Shown here: piece by piece, positions 24,137-34,340 of the stretch | Position numbering within the stretch: the stretch's first letter is position 1 | How the letters are laid out: every line of letters begins with the position of its first letter | Assembly (NCBI GenBank): GCA_029168955.1 | Contig: JAPDOI010001721.1 | Location: forward strand, 1-64,000 | Direction of reading: 5' to 3' | DNA: 64,000 nucleotides | DNA from: Aplectana chamaeleonis | Lineage: Eukaryota; Nematoda; Chromadorea; Rhabditida; Cosmocercidae | Position numbers and translations under genes: made by a program | Notes under the pieces: generated by a model | Told to the model about the DNA's origin: nothing | Databases searched by the model: none | The model's input: the letters and a program-made list of their open reading frames with translations, nothing else

Positions 24137-24435
24137 ATTGGATCCGAGTCAAAAAATTTCGGATACTTGGATTTCGGATAACTCAAAAATCAAAGGTCCT
24201 GGATATCCGAATCGAACGGATAGATTCAAAATAACAGCATCAGATAATCCGAGTCATTGGGATAGAGAGGCCAAAGGGATAATCGGATTTCGGATTAATC
24301 CGAAAATTACGTTTTTCGGTGACTCGAAATTGGGATCACTCGGATTTTGACGTTTTTTCGGTGAATCGGATTTTGAGTGATGGAAATTTTGGTTCATTCG
24401 GATCGATATCCGAAAATGAGTGAGTCGGGCCCAAT
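24137..24435. mobile_element. 299-bp MITE rich in TCCGAA/ATCCGA words
   Basis: Ends ATTGGATCCGAGTC and ATTGGGCCCGACTC are inverted. The interior is largely made of TCGGAT, TCCGAAT and related words. A partial copy lies inverted at 39,768-39,908. Confidence 0.65.
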
Positions 24436-24812
24436 GTATACTTGGTAACCAGAATTCTCAAGAAAAATCCAGAAAAATCTCAAGAGATTTGAACTTGATC
24501 TCTGCATTCAAGAGCATACACGAAATTTTCAACTTTTTTACGTTCTTCAAACATTGAGTGTTTTCGGGATTTCGGATCCCCCACCATTGTCCTTCGGGAC
24601 TGCAACCGCTCGAAAATTTGAACGTTACCTCCATTTTCAGAGAATACTTACGTTGCAGTTGCTATTATTTTCTCGAAAACCGAATGTCTGCATCCCGAAT
24701 CTATGCGACGGTCCTGTTTCTTGTGTTGTTTCAGCGGTGTTCGTAAGCACACTCGCCTATTCAAAATATGCACTACACTGTGTGAGCAGTTGAGGCAATA
24801 TCGAATGGTACA

Positions 24813-25302
24813 GGCCGTAGTTATACACTAGCGGAATGAAAACGTCCCGCCATGACATTGCCGCCGCTTGCCGCGTGGATCAGGGGGGACTCGTCTGCAA
24901 TGTTGCGTCTTTGACGTCTTTTGTATTGCGGACCGAAAATTCCCGGGCGTTTCAATTGTATTTTATCGAGATTTCACGCTTCTATCATTTGTTTATTGCA
25001 GAAAGTCACTAAAAATCTATTGCTCCTGTCATAGCAGTGCTCGTTATGTCATTTTGGTGGTATTTTAAGGAGTTTAGATCTGAAAAATAATCAGCTGATG
25101 GAAATTGGCAAATTTCCAACGGGGTAGGTCCCGCAAAGATACAGTATGCAGTGCCGCGGCGTGTATAACTGCTTGGTGCGGGCTTCCAGTGCGTTTTCCT
25201 GGAACAACTCTTCCTTTTGGCATGCCTCAGCACAGTTAGGACGCACCAAGTGGTAGTTGTCTTGCTATTTCCTCAGCGTCCCGCTGGTGTATAACTACGG
25301 CC
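24813..25302. mobile_element. 490-bp MITE with ACA target duplication
   Basis: Ends GGCCGTAGTTATACAC are inverted and perfect over 16 bp, continuing with CAGCGG-like sequence. ACA flanks both sides (24,810-24,812 and 25,303-25,305). A 3-bp duplication with GG...CC termini is typical of PIF/Harbinger-type MITEs, although their usual target is TWA. Confidence 0.75.
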
Positions 25303-25404
25303 ACATGCGGCGAATACTTTGCCGTGGAGAGAAAGCGCGCTGCAATGCGACGCGGCGACGCGACCGCCTGTATGGGATGGGTGATTTTTAGACACCTCAG
25401 ACAG

Positions 25405-25560
25405 TCGGGGAGCACGGGCCCGGGGTATCACCAGTACTTAGCGTGAGCCCGGGATGCACTTCGAGGGATTTGACGCGAGGCCGGCTACTCCAAAAATCGG
25501 AGAGCGTGGGCCCAGGGAATTCTGAGCACCTAGCCTGGGCCCGGGGTGCACTTTAAAGGG
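25405..25560 (+). repeat. Two-copy GC-rich direct repeat
   Basis: A unit of about 75 bp containing GAGC(A/G)(C/T)GGGCCC, CTTAGC or CCTAGC, and GCCCGGG(A/G)TGCACTT occurs twice in tandem. No function is suggested by the sequence. Confidence 0.6.
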
Positions 25561-26695
25561 CTTGTTCGTGAGTTCCTGTATGGAGAGCTGCGCGGCGCGA
25601 GGCTAGGAACTCAATTCGTGACTGATTTCGAAACGGATTTTTTTCGCGGACAGTCCGATTTTCCTTGATTTTACATGTTTTCTTTTTCTTCGTTTCGTGG
25701 TGTACACTGATGCTTGGGTGAGTGAGGGGCGTAACCTAAAGTTGCTAGTTTGGTAGCCTAGTTTCATCAATTTTTGAGCCTCCTGAACTCATCCAAGCAA
25801 GCTAGGCTTTATTGTTTAGCACTACTAATGTGAACTAGTGTTATTATAGTTTTACAATCCTTCCTTACTCACTCCTATATTAATGCCAATTTCCTTGTCG
25901 TTTCAGGTGACTTCGCCTCATTTGGCACACGGGTTTGCCGTCCGAGTCAATGGGATGATGGACTTTTTGACTTCTAGACGCGAGGAACGTGCAGGTGCGA
26001 ATGTGGCCAAAGGAGAAGTATAAGGATGAGCTCCGATGAACGTGGGTTCGCTATCTATATCAATTTTGATTAAAGATGGTTGAAAAAAATTGTAACTTTT
26101 AGCACTGTAAGGAGAAGCACGGCGGAGGATGAAGAGGTGGAGAAGAAAAACGGAATATCCCATTTTCACAACTGTTCATTGTTTCCGTTCTAACGACTGA
26201 TTACTTAATAAATGTATATTAATGTGCTTGAAACCAACATTTAAATCTTACAACGTTTGTTATTTCTATCAATTGGTGGCTGATGAATAGCATGCAATGT
26301 GAAATCAGGTAATACTGAAGAGTTTCACAGCTTGCGAAGGGATCGCTGAGGGAAGTTTTATAAACAAGTGCTTGGACACGTGAAGATTCAGTGGCTATAC
26401 AAAGCAAAATCTCCTTGCCTTTGGGTTATAATACTGTCCCAACTCAGCCTCTAACAAGGCAAACAATGTGATAGATCGGTGAGTCTGTGTTTTCACCGGT
26501 ATGACTACATCTGTGGAAGCAATGAAAACAGGTGAAAATGTGAGAGTAGAAATGAAAACTCACCGACCAATTTCAGTTATTTCGAAAAAATGAATGATAA
26601 CACCATCAGAGTACAGTATGTTAGGAGGAGTCCGCAACCTCACCAAGTCCTACCTCCATTGCTGTAGACTATAAGTAGACTGTTCCATTCCAAGT
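25561..26695. other. No gene recognised; one possible exon edge
   Basis: A good nematode-type splice acceptor (TCGTTTCAG) ends at 25,906 and is followed by an open frame of about 38 codons to about 26,021. Nothing upstream or downstream joins to it convincingly. The rest, including 26,160-26,690, shows no coding signal. Confidence 0.35.
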
Positions 26696-27083
26696 GAAGT
26701 CATGTTTTCGATTATCACAGCGCGGAGCGGTGTATCATTAGTATATAGTGCTTATCTGGGTCAAATTCCGGTCCGCAATTGCGTCTCGACACGCTTCGCG
26801 GCCGCACGCGCTCGAGTCAATCGAGTTTCCAGCTCCTAAGCCGACTCGATATAGCATTTTTATGCAGTATTCTTCAATTTTGTTTAGTTTCTAGTTTCTA
26901 AAACCCACCTAGAGTCAACAGATCGGCAGCTGCGGCGCTGGAGACTCTTCCGACTCGAGAGCGCGCGGCCGCGAAGCGTGTCGAGACGCAATTACGGACC
27001 GGAATTTGACCCAGATAAGCACAGTATTTGACCGGGGCTCACCGCTCCGCTGCTGGTGATAATCGAAATCAACAGGTCACTAG
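26696..27083. mobile_element. Inverted-repeat MITE, about 388 bp
   Basis: The core arms 26,748-26,815 and 26,955-27,022 share GTGCTTATCTGGGTCAAATT and CGTCTCGACACGCTTCGCGG in inverse orientation. Weaker inverted similarity continues outward (TTCGATTATCAC, GGAGCGGTG) to about 26,696 and 27,083. Confidence 0.75.
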
Positions 27084-27856
27084 GGATGTACATATCAGAG
27101 CTTGCTTGCAGTGAAGGTGCTTGCAGTGAAGTCACCATAAATTTGTGCTCCGTATGTGGCACGGGTTTGATTCTGGTGTTCAACGTGTCATGCGATTTGC
27201 CCGAGCGAGCATGTTTTCCTCTGTTTCGAATTTTCCTTGCAGTACCAAGCCAGCGAAATTTGGTGCCGCCCCCGCCTGATGATTCTCCGCTCGCAAAACA
27301 TGGCCCCCGCCGCTCGCCCTTGGTCGGAAATTCCCGGGCACACGGCCCTCCGACGTTCTGAGGATCTACTACTTGGGGTTGCCGGAGAACTCACACCCGA
27401 GCGATGCCCATCATTCGTCCCAGCATACTGCGCGCTGCGCCTGCGTCGCGTGTCGACACATCTCACTGGGGCGCGACAACAGCTCCCCACATCTGACTCG
27501 AGGAGCCTTGAATTGTGGTTAGAGTGTGAACCAGGATGTTAGGCTTCCGACCCAGGCATTTCCAGCAATCGATTAGGAGTCAAACAGGAATTAGCAACTC
27601 TTTTATGCCGGTTTGGATTTGTTTCATTTTACTTTGCACCGACGATGGTTTTAGAAATACATCCTGATCTTAAAGTCACATTTCAGTTACCAGAACACTG
27701 GAACCATATCTCAATTGGGGGAGATCTCGATTAGTTTTGCACTTCTGCACAGTACTATGTGAGACTCCCATGATTCTTCTCAAGTTGATGTTTGCCATGT
27801 ATAAATAAGCGTTAGAATTTGAAAACTTACAGTTTACGATTTTACAAAATTCAGTT
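27084..27856. other. No gene recognised
   Basis: GC-rich frames at 27,056-27,361 and 27,237-27,542 (plus) overlap a minus frame at 27,188-27,490. None shows a recognisable domain and I see no splice-site pattern that would join them. Confidence 0.5.
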
Positions 27857-28345
27857 AGGCCTCGTTTATACTTCCGCCGCCGAGCTGCGCGGCGAAGTGC
27901 AATCCTATGATATCGATCGTGCCGCGCCGCGTGATCAATATTACAGAAATGCACTGCGCCGCACCGCTCGGCGGCGGGAGTATAAACGACCCCTTAGGCG
28001 TCGTTTATACGTCTGCCGCCGAGCGGCGCGGCGAAGTGCAATCCTACAATATCGATCGTGCCGCGCTGCGTGATCAATATTACAGAAATGCACTGCGCCG
28101 CGCCGCTCGGAGCGAGAGTATAAACGACCCCTTACGCGACGCCCTGCGCGGCACGATCGATATTAGGGATCGTTCATACTTCAGCCGCCGAGCGGCGCGG
28201 CGAAGTGCATGTATGTAGTATTGATCACGCGGCGCGGCACGATTGATAGTGTAGGATTGCATTTCGCCGAGCCGCTTGGCGGCGGAAGTATAAACGACCC
28301 CTCAGAGGATCGCACTACCCCGCGCCTCTGAGCGGCGAGAGTACA
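27857..28345. repeat. Three tandem palindromic MITEs rich in GCGGCG
   Basis: Units at about 27,862-27,995, 27,997-28,134 and 28,166-28,305 each begin GTCGTTTATACT-like, run through CCGCCGAGCGGCGCGGCGAA, a central GATCGTGCCGCGC and GTGATCAATA, and end with the inverse and AGTATAAACGACCCC. A partial fourth end follows to 28,345. Each unit is nearly self-complementary. Confidence 0.85.
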
Positions 28346-28357
28346 AACGTCACCTAA

Positions 28358-28649
28358 GGTCAATGGTATACATTGTCGCTACCATGAGCGACAGTCATGG
28401 CATTTAGCCCAAATGCGGGACCAGCATCGGAGGAAGGGCACTGGCCGTCGTAGGAACAGTTGTCGCGTGTCCGTCGCTGCGACCTGTCGTGGAGGGCTGA
28501 CATACTGCAAATGTGTCTATGCCTGTCGTTGCCACTATCGCTGTCACTGTGCAGCGCACAGTGACAGCGACAAATTTAAAAGGCGGAAGGCGGTCGCTGT
28601 CGCTGTGCAGAGCGACGCGACCTCGTGTCACAAAACTATACCATTGGCC
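28358..28649. mobile_element. Tourist-like MITE (292 bp) with TAA duplication
   Basis: Ends GGTCAATGGTATA and GGCCAATGGTATA are inverted; TAA flanks both sides (28,355-28,357 and 28,650-28,652). TAA duplication with GG...CC ends fits the PIF/Harbinger group. The centre has a small palindrome CACTGTGCAGCGCACAGTG. Confidence 0.8.
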
Positions 28650-28652
28650 TAA

Positions 28653-29180
28653 CGCCATTTTCATACCTTTGCTGCCGCGTCAAATGCCGCTCCTTAAGAA
28701 AAATGGTAAAACGGCAAACGCGACGGTGGCGGAGAAAACGTTTTCGATGGTTATTACCACTATAGCGGCGTTTGCTGCGCTTTACTGTCTCGTTACCAGT
28801 TCCAATCGCGAATCGATTTGACCAGCAATCTCATGTGGAAATAAGCTAGTTGCCAACTTCCGGCTGATTTTCCAGTAATCCAAAACACTGGCTTCATTGT
28901 AGCTCAAAAGCGGCATTTTCCGCATCGGCAAAAGGGCGTAAGGGTTTCAAGCTCGAGTGTTCAGCCCTGCCTCCACCTGAAGTCGTGCAAGCTCGGCGGC
29001 AGCAAGTTTGCCTAGGCCGCGCCGTGGTGTAGTAGTAGCTCTTGAGAACGGACGCGCGTTTAGCACAAGATGCTTGGCTTTGGGCGAGATTTGACCACCA
29101 CTATCCCTTTCCGTGGTAGCTCCTTATCGCACCCAAGCGCCGAGACAATAGCCTGACGCCTCGCTCGCGCGCCACGCGCG
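28653..29180. other. No gene recognised
   Basis: Only a short frame (28,513-28,821, mostly inside the preceding MITE) and no recognisable feature. Confidence 0.55.
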
Positions 29181-29912
29181 TGACAGCCGCTCTGCCATGA
29201 TGGCGGCCGTAACAACTTTTTCAATATTTTCATTATTAATCTGTCTCCAATTTTATTTTGCTTAAAGGCAGTGTCCACGATGTAAACCATGTCTGTTTTT
29301 TTGGTGGAGATCGGCAGCTGCAGGGCCTAGCGCAACCCTAACGTTAAGAAAACTAAGAAAAATGAGCTCGGAGCGGTCCCCTACGGGCCCAAAGTTGGAC
29401 ACCCGTCAGCTCGTCACCCTAGATGCACTTTCCACGCCCACCGACGTGAACAAATGAAAGCTCGAGATCGTGAGATGAGCGATGATTTCCAGTCATTAGC
29501 CCCGTTCTTTCCTTCATTCTCAACATCTCTCTTTACTCAGGTCAGCTCGCATACATCGGCTGCAAAAGACGGAAGTTACAAGCCTCGGACAACTCGTCCA
29601 CCATGTTTTCTTAGCTCAATTTTTGAGGGACCATAACTCCGTTCCTAGAAGGTCTTGTACGATTCCAAAAACATCATTGGAATCAGCATGGGACCGTCTT
29701 CAAGATAGGCGGAAAAGCACAAAAACGATTCTTATCGTGAACACTGCCTTTAATAATAATTAGTTTTAGTGCTATCTTCTGCTACTATGATAGTGATCGC
29801 ATGTACAGATTTTGCTTGCTCCGCAAAGTTAGGACCCATTCAAATCCGCTCCGCCATAGCGTAGCCACTGGAGAATTCATAGTCTCCGCAAGCGCGTCCG
29901 AATCAGGGATGT
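29181..29912. repeat. Dispersed repeat copy interrupted by a MITE
   Basis: The flanks 29,181-29,265 and 29,750-29,912 match 15,300-15,508 in direct orientation. The MITE at 29,266-29,749 is absent from the 15-kb copy, where the target reads ATAA rather than TTAA. Confidence 0.75.
29266..29749. mobile_element. TTAA MITE copy 6 (484 bp)
   Basis: TTAA at 29,262-29,265 and 29,750-29,753; ends AGGCAGTGTCCACGAT and AGGCAGTGTTCACGAT. The body is an inverse copy of 17,861-18,346 (shared GGACAACTCGTCCACCATGT and the phrase around CTCGAGATCGTGAGATGAGC). Confidence 0.9.
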
Positions 29913-29916
29913 GCGG

Positions 29917-30003
29917 AAAAAATATTTCTGGGAACAGAAAACAGAAAACAGAAAAAAATCTCCAAAAATGGGCAGAAAACAGAAAACAGAAATTTTCCAA
30001 AAA
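29917..30003. mobile_element. Fragment with CAGGGATGTGCGG end
   Basis: It begins CAGGGATGTGCGGAAAAAA and continues as repeats of ACAGAAA. The same end occurs at 17,201-17,213 and 39,744-39,758 (inverted). Only one end is clear. Confidence 0.5.
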
Positions 30004-30254
30004 TCAATAAAGGGTGTTCAGCGTACTCTAAACGAAATTTTTCAAAACATTCAACGTTTTTAAAAAGATTTTTGGAATGATCTATGCTTCTTTCATTGAA
30101 TTTTCAAAACCTTACAGTTGGCCAGAGCAAAAAGTATAGACTTTCAAGAAATGCAGATTATTAGTGCGATGAGATGACAAATGTTCATCGAGTCCTCCTT
30201 TTCCCAGGCAAAAAAAGCACGATTACTCTATTAGAAGCTCAATACATACAGTTC

Positions 30255-30406
30255 AGTTCTGCAATCGCGTTCAGTCCTCATTATCACCATCGTAGGAGCG
30301 AAGCGGTTCTTTTTCAAAAATTCAACTAGAATCATTCTCAAAACAACCGCTTCGCTTCTAAGATTGTGATAATGAGACTTTTCGAACTGAACGCGATTGT
30401 GGAACT
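30255..30406. mobile_element. 152-bp palindromic MITE
   Basis: Arms 30,255-30,317 and 30,343-30,406 are inverted copies (AGTTCTGCAATCGCGTTCAG; GAGCGAAGCGGTT) with mismatches. A partial relative (GGAGCGAAGCGGTTG) is at about 42,018. Confidence 0.75.
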
Positions 30407-30602
30407 AGATCATATGTATGTCGAGGCAAGGAGTACGTAGTGCAGTCGGAGCAAGCTTTCCGTTCCTTAGTGTACATATTTTGACACTGATTGTGGGATA
30501 ACTGCTAGTATGAACATTATACTACTCCACAGAGCTGAAAGTCACGTCCGTACCGCGCGCCTGTGCCGTTAGAGTATACTCAGACAATAGGTGCGGACTG
30601 AC

Positions 30603-30895
30603 CGCTGGCAATCAAGGCCTCTGCGGGCGGTACGCCAGCAAGTTGCGGGCGGATCGCTGCTTATCGTGGCCTTGCCGGGCGGATCGCTGCTTCTCGTTGT
30701 CTCCGCGGGCGGATCGCGGCACCTGGGAAAGTTGATCACGCTAGCGGGTGGATCGCAGGCGAGCTCTATAGCGGTGATCCACTCGCAACCTGCCAGCGAT
30801 CCGCCCGCAAGGGCTTTGATAGCCAGCGATCCGCCCGCTGAGCTATGAGATGCAGCGATCCGCCCGCAATCAGCCAGCGATCCGCCCGCTCAAAT
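30603..30895. repeat. Cluster of GCGGGCGGATCGC boxes in opposed orientation
   Basis: About five forward boxes (GCGGGCGGATCGCTG or variants) lie between 30,625 and 30,755, and about four reverse boxes (CAGCGATCCGCCCGC) between 30,793 and 30,890. The switch point is near 30,770. It lies just upstream of a TATA box at 30,977, so the boxes could be binding sites in a promoter or LTR, or simply a foldback. Confidence 0.8.
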
Positions 30896-30899
30896 TTTA

Positions 30900-31200
30900 C
30901 ACGGTGAAACTTGTCAATCATTGACGAGTTCTTTTCTGGTATCAGTCTCATGCTCAGAAAAAAACTAACCGAAGGGTATAAAAGGCGCTTCTTCGCAATG
31001 AGTGCTCACTCGGCATTTCGAGGCCGATCCTTGAAGGTGACTTCAAGTCCCTTTGAAGGAGCTGCACTGCGCAAAGAATCTATCTAACTCTTAAATGATT
31101 TTTGTGCCATCTGCGTTGCAGTGAATTAAAGCACGTATTCAAAGTTTAGCGTGCATGGCACAGTTGGGGCCAACATTACCCCGCTTCACCAAAGCGGGTA
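30900..31200 (+). promoter_or_regulatory. LTR-like promoter, polyA and primer-site-like region
   Basis: In order: TATAAAAGG at 30,977-30,985, AATTAAA at 31,124-31,130, a CA end at 31,161-31,162, then GT and TGGGGCCAACATTA from 31,165, which begins with the TGG expected where a tRNA 3' end pairs. A perfect hairpin CCCGCTTCACCAAAGCGGG follows at about 31,180. This order is that of an LTR R/U5 and leader. No gag follows, so it would be a solo or gutted element. A clear LTR start or partner LTR was not found. Confidence 0.4.
30977..30985 (+). promoter_or_regulatory. TATA box (TATAAAAGG)
   Basis: A strong TATA match between the GCGGGCGGATCGC cluster and an AATTAAA signal. No ORF of note starts downstream. 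Confidence 0.5.
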
Positions 31201-31439
31201 CGCTGGGGATCGGGTATGAATAGTGGGGTTTGGTAGTATTATGGCTTATACTTGTTAGTATAGAGTCACAATGTAGTTTTCCTTTCACTTGACTGCTTTA
31301 CGTTACCTCTGAGGGTTTCGTCAACGATAAACCTCTGGGTAAGAGTATCCACTATGAGATAAAGATAAAGAATCGGCTTCCTGAATCCCTACTGGGATGC
31401 GCAGCTCATTCGACGTCGTATTCGCAGAGGCTTGAATCT

Positions 31440-31915
31440 GAGATAAACTGCCGCGATAGTGCCGCTTTGGCGCGTACAGGCACCGAAGCGGCACTATCGC
31501 GAAGCCGCGGCGGCACTACCGCGGAGCCGTAGCGGGGACCCGACAGTACCGCTTCGGCTCCGCGATAACGCCGCAGCGGCTCTGGGAGAATGTCTGACAT
31601 GAAATTATTTAAGAATTATGAGACAACTAGGGGGCCTAATTGTAAGGACAAAAATTCGCACCTGCGGTCGTTTCATCCTTTGTCTGATAAGGACAGAGCT
31701 TACCGCCGCTTTTGCGCACAATGAAATATGGAATGTACTTCGAAATTAGGTATATTTAACCGGCGACGGTTTCGTTTTACCACACAGGACAGTACATCGT
31801 ACTCCACGCGGGTTCGCTGCTGCATCCTCGCGGTTCTAACGCGGACCCACTGCGGTGCTATCGCGGAACTATCGCAGCACAGTCGAGGATCGCGGTACTT
31901 TCCCGGCACTGACGC
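31440..31915. repeat. CG-rich short-motif repeats (CGCGATAGTGCCG type)
   Basis: Two stretches (31,440-31,590 and 31,795-31,915) are made of CGCGATAGT, CGCGGAACTATCGC, GCGGCACTA and similar words on both strands. The same words return at 33.65-34.33 kb. Frames inside are unconvincing. 31,200-31,440 and 31,600-31,790 hold nothing recognised. Confidence 0.6.
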
Positions 31916-31999
31916 TGCAAATTTTTCTCAGAAGAATGGGTTTCACGCCATTTTAGTGGCTTGCAGAGGCAGCCGACTTCCCAATGAGTGCCTTCATCT

Positions 32000-32135
32000 C
32001 TCTACATGAATCTGTGACCAATCGAAGGACCCCGGAGGGTTGGTTGGTTTGGTTCACTTCGGCGAGGATCGAACCCGACCGTGTACAGCGAACAGCACCG
32101 TTTCCTCCCACCACGCCACACGTGCCCTTCTGGGT
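32000..32135 (-). mobile_element. tRNA-derived SINE-like element
   Basis: On the minus strand a pol III A box TGGCGTGGTGGG (11 of 12 positions of TRGCNNAGYNGG) near 32,118-32,107 is followed about 40 bp later by a B box GGTTCGATCC (32,075-32,066). The tail runs into ACCAAACCAACCAACC. A tRNA gene is unlikely because the acceptor and anticodon arms are not recognisable. Its ends are uncertain. Confidence 0.6.
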
Positions 32136-32335
32136 AACCACTACAGCGAGATAAAAGTGTATAGCGTTGTGGTACAACTGCAGAGAGCCTGAGTGAAGTA
32201 CACCCTCACCCTATCGGCTTAGCTTCGATAAATCCGGCCACTTTTTTCTAGGAAAGTCCTACTGCAAATCGAGGTTCTTTTTTTTCTGTTTTCTGTCCAA
32301 TTTTTGCCTATTTTTGCCCATATAATATAATATTT

Positions 32336-33473
32336 TTCGATTTATCCAAAGCGTTCGACAAGGTCAGTCACTTCAAACTTCTTCACAAACTTGAATCTCT
32401 AGGAATACGCGGGCAACTACTGAACTGGTTGAGGTCATACTTGCACAATAGACATATGACGGTCAAAGTAGGCTAGGCTTATTCTGACCGTCACTTGTGT
32501 CCAAGCGGTGTACCTCAGGGCGGAGCTCTTTCGCCACTTCTATTCCTTGCATACACAGCTGACCTTCCTGGGGTACTCAAAGTAAATCCTGCTGTCGAAG
32601 TAAAGATGTTTGCAGACGACATCAAGATATACTGTGCGTATGATTTGAATGGTCAAAATACAGCTCATGCTAATCTGTGCCTCTCAATTCAGAGAATGCT
32701 GGAGTGGTCCTATGAGTGGGAAATTCCTGTCAACCTGTCCAAAACTGTCTTCTTTCACTTGAGTCCTACTTCGCCCTTGGCATACAATGTGGATGGCTGT
32801 AGCTTGAAGATGGAAACTTGTGTCAGGGATCTCGGTATTTTGATCGATAACTCACTGAAGTTAGGCAAACACGTATTTAGAAAGTGTTGTAAACAAAGCT
32901 ACAAGAGGTCTGTTTATGATTTTAAGAAATGTTCAAGTCAATGAGCTTTCAGTTTTAACCACGTTGTACAAAACCTATGTTTTACCCCATCTTGAATACG
33001 GCTCACCCGCATGGAACCCAACTATGAAAAAGCAGACCCGGATGTTGGAAAGAGCTCAACAAACATTCACAAGATTGGTATTTTATCGAGCCTTCCCGAA
33101 TTCAAACTACCCTGAGGAACTTCCCTCTTATAGAGATCGTCTCCACGCGCTCAATATGAGAAGCCTGAAGTACAGAAGAGTGGTGCATGATTTGATCTTC
33201 TGCTTCCGCATTATTCGCATGGAAGTAAGACTCAGAGCTAGTAAGTACTGGGTGTTCAAGCCGTGCAACGGAAGAAGGGGCGGATTCGCGCTTCACCATC
33301 CAAATCTAAACAGGCACTCTTATAAATTGGTGGACAATTCATTCTTTTTCCGTAGCGCACGGTGGCTAAACACTTTACCAGTTGAATTCATATCATGCAA
33401 AGATTCTCAAAGTTTCCGTAGAAAGCTAAAAAGGATAAATCTTTTGGATGTATTAAAGATTGAGGATGTATAG
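32336..33473 (+). pseudogene. CR1-like non-LTR reverse transcriptase, 5' truncated and broken
   Basis: This is the C-terminal part of a LINE polymerase that would copy element RNA at the target site. Reverse transcriptase motif A (DLSKAFDKV) starts at 32,339, motif B is SGVPQGGALSPLLF near 32,504, and the catalytic box is FADD near 32,610. The thumb and the C-terminal region (YVLPHLEYGSPAWNP near 32,970; LNTLPVEF near 33,370) follow to a stop at 33,473. It is broken by an in-frame stop near 32,473 and a frameshift between 32,916 and 32,944. The endonuclease half is absent; sequence before 32,336 is AT-rich and unrelated, typical of 5' truncation. The motif spellings fit the CR1/Jockey side of the LINE tree; the exact clade is not fixed. 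Confidence 0.85.
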
Positions 33474-33649
33474 ACAACTCAGTTTTTTCCTCCATTGTCA
33501 GTGACCGTTTCCATTCAGAATTCGATGCTATCTCAGTTATTGACCAGCACTACTACGCCAACTGGATTGATGGTTTTTTTCTCGTCAAAATGGTCGCATT
33601 AGTGAAGGGTGTAATGAGACTTGCGATGACTACTCTGAGAGAATCTTTC

Positions 33650-34340
33650 GCGCTAGTACCGTGATGCTCCCGTGATCCGCGATAGTACCGTGTTCGTCTT
33701 CCCCTAGTCCCGCGATCCGCGTTCGTTCCGCGATAGTTACCCAATTGACTCATCCGTTGGCATTCTCGTTCTCGTACCGTGATGGTACCGCGACCGTTGA
33801 GAGGTTTACCACGCTAATACCGTGGTGCACTCGCGATCCGCGATGGTACCGTGATTGTTTCCCCCCGGTTCCGTGTTCTCATGATGTGCAGATTTGTAAA
33901 GCAGCACGGAATACGGCAAGGGCGATGCCTTATAGCTTCGTGCTGACCTGATAGGCAACACTCGCTCGGGTGAAACATCGAGAGGGCATGGATGCGGTAC
34001 GATCAGGGGTGGAGACTGGCAGGATCTCGCGACCGTCCCGCGATAGTTCCGGGCTCGGTTCATCGCGGTTCCGCGATGTAACAACCCGAATACATCAATT
34101 TATAGGCAAGCACGATTTGCCCTCAGGTTGAAGCTGGTAGAATCTCGCGATCGTTCCATGATAAGCCCAGGCTCGATTCCTCGCGGTTTCGCTATAGAGC
34201 ATCGTGGGAGCATCGATGAACGAACGCGGTACGCTCTCGGTTTAAGACTGACAGAATCTCGCGATCGTTCTGTCCGCGGAAGTCCCAAGCTATTATCCTC
34301 TCGGCCCCTACCAGAAACCGAGGGGATTCTATCCGTGAAC
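33650..34340. repeat. CG-rich tandem repeats containing CGCGATCCGCGATAGTACCG
   Basis: Two units about 160 bp apart start GCTAGTACCGTGATG (33,652) and GCTAATACCGTGGTG (33,813). From 34,012 three diverged units of about 117 bp begin near 34,016, 34,133 and 34,250, each with ATCTCGCGA(C/T)CGT followed by GGCTCGGTTC-like sequence. The word family is shared with 31.44-31.92 kb. Confidence 0.65.

Larger units (their letters stand above)
23488..25395. mobile_element. 1.9-kb element with about 60-bp inverted ends
   Basis: 23,488-23,550 (GTGTCTAAAAATCACCCATC, then GCAGCGCGCTTTCTC) is matched inverted by 25,337-25,395. Two smaller MITEs (24,137-24,435 and 24,813-25,302) lie within. No transposase frame is visible, so it is a non-autonomous or decayed element. 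Confidence 0.65.

Noticed and set aside
32041..32120. A functional tRNA gene on the minus strand
   Set aside because: Only the A and B boxes match; no anticodon stem or acceptor stem could be formed, so a SINE fits better.
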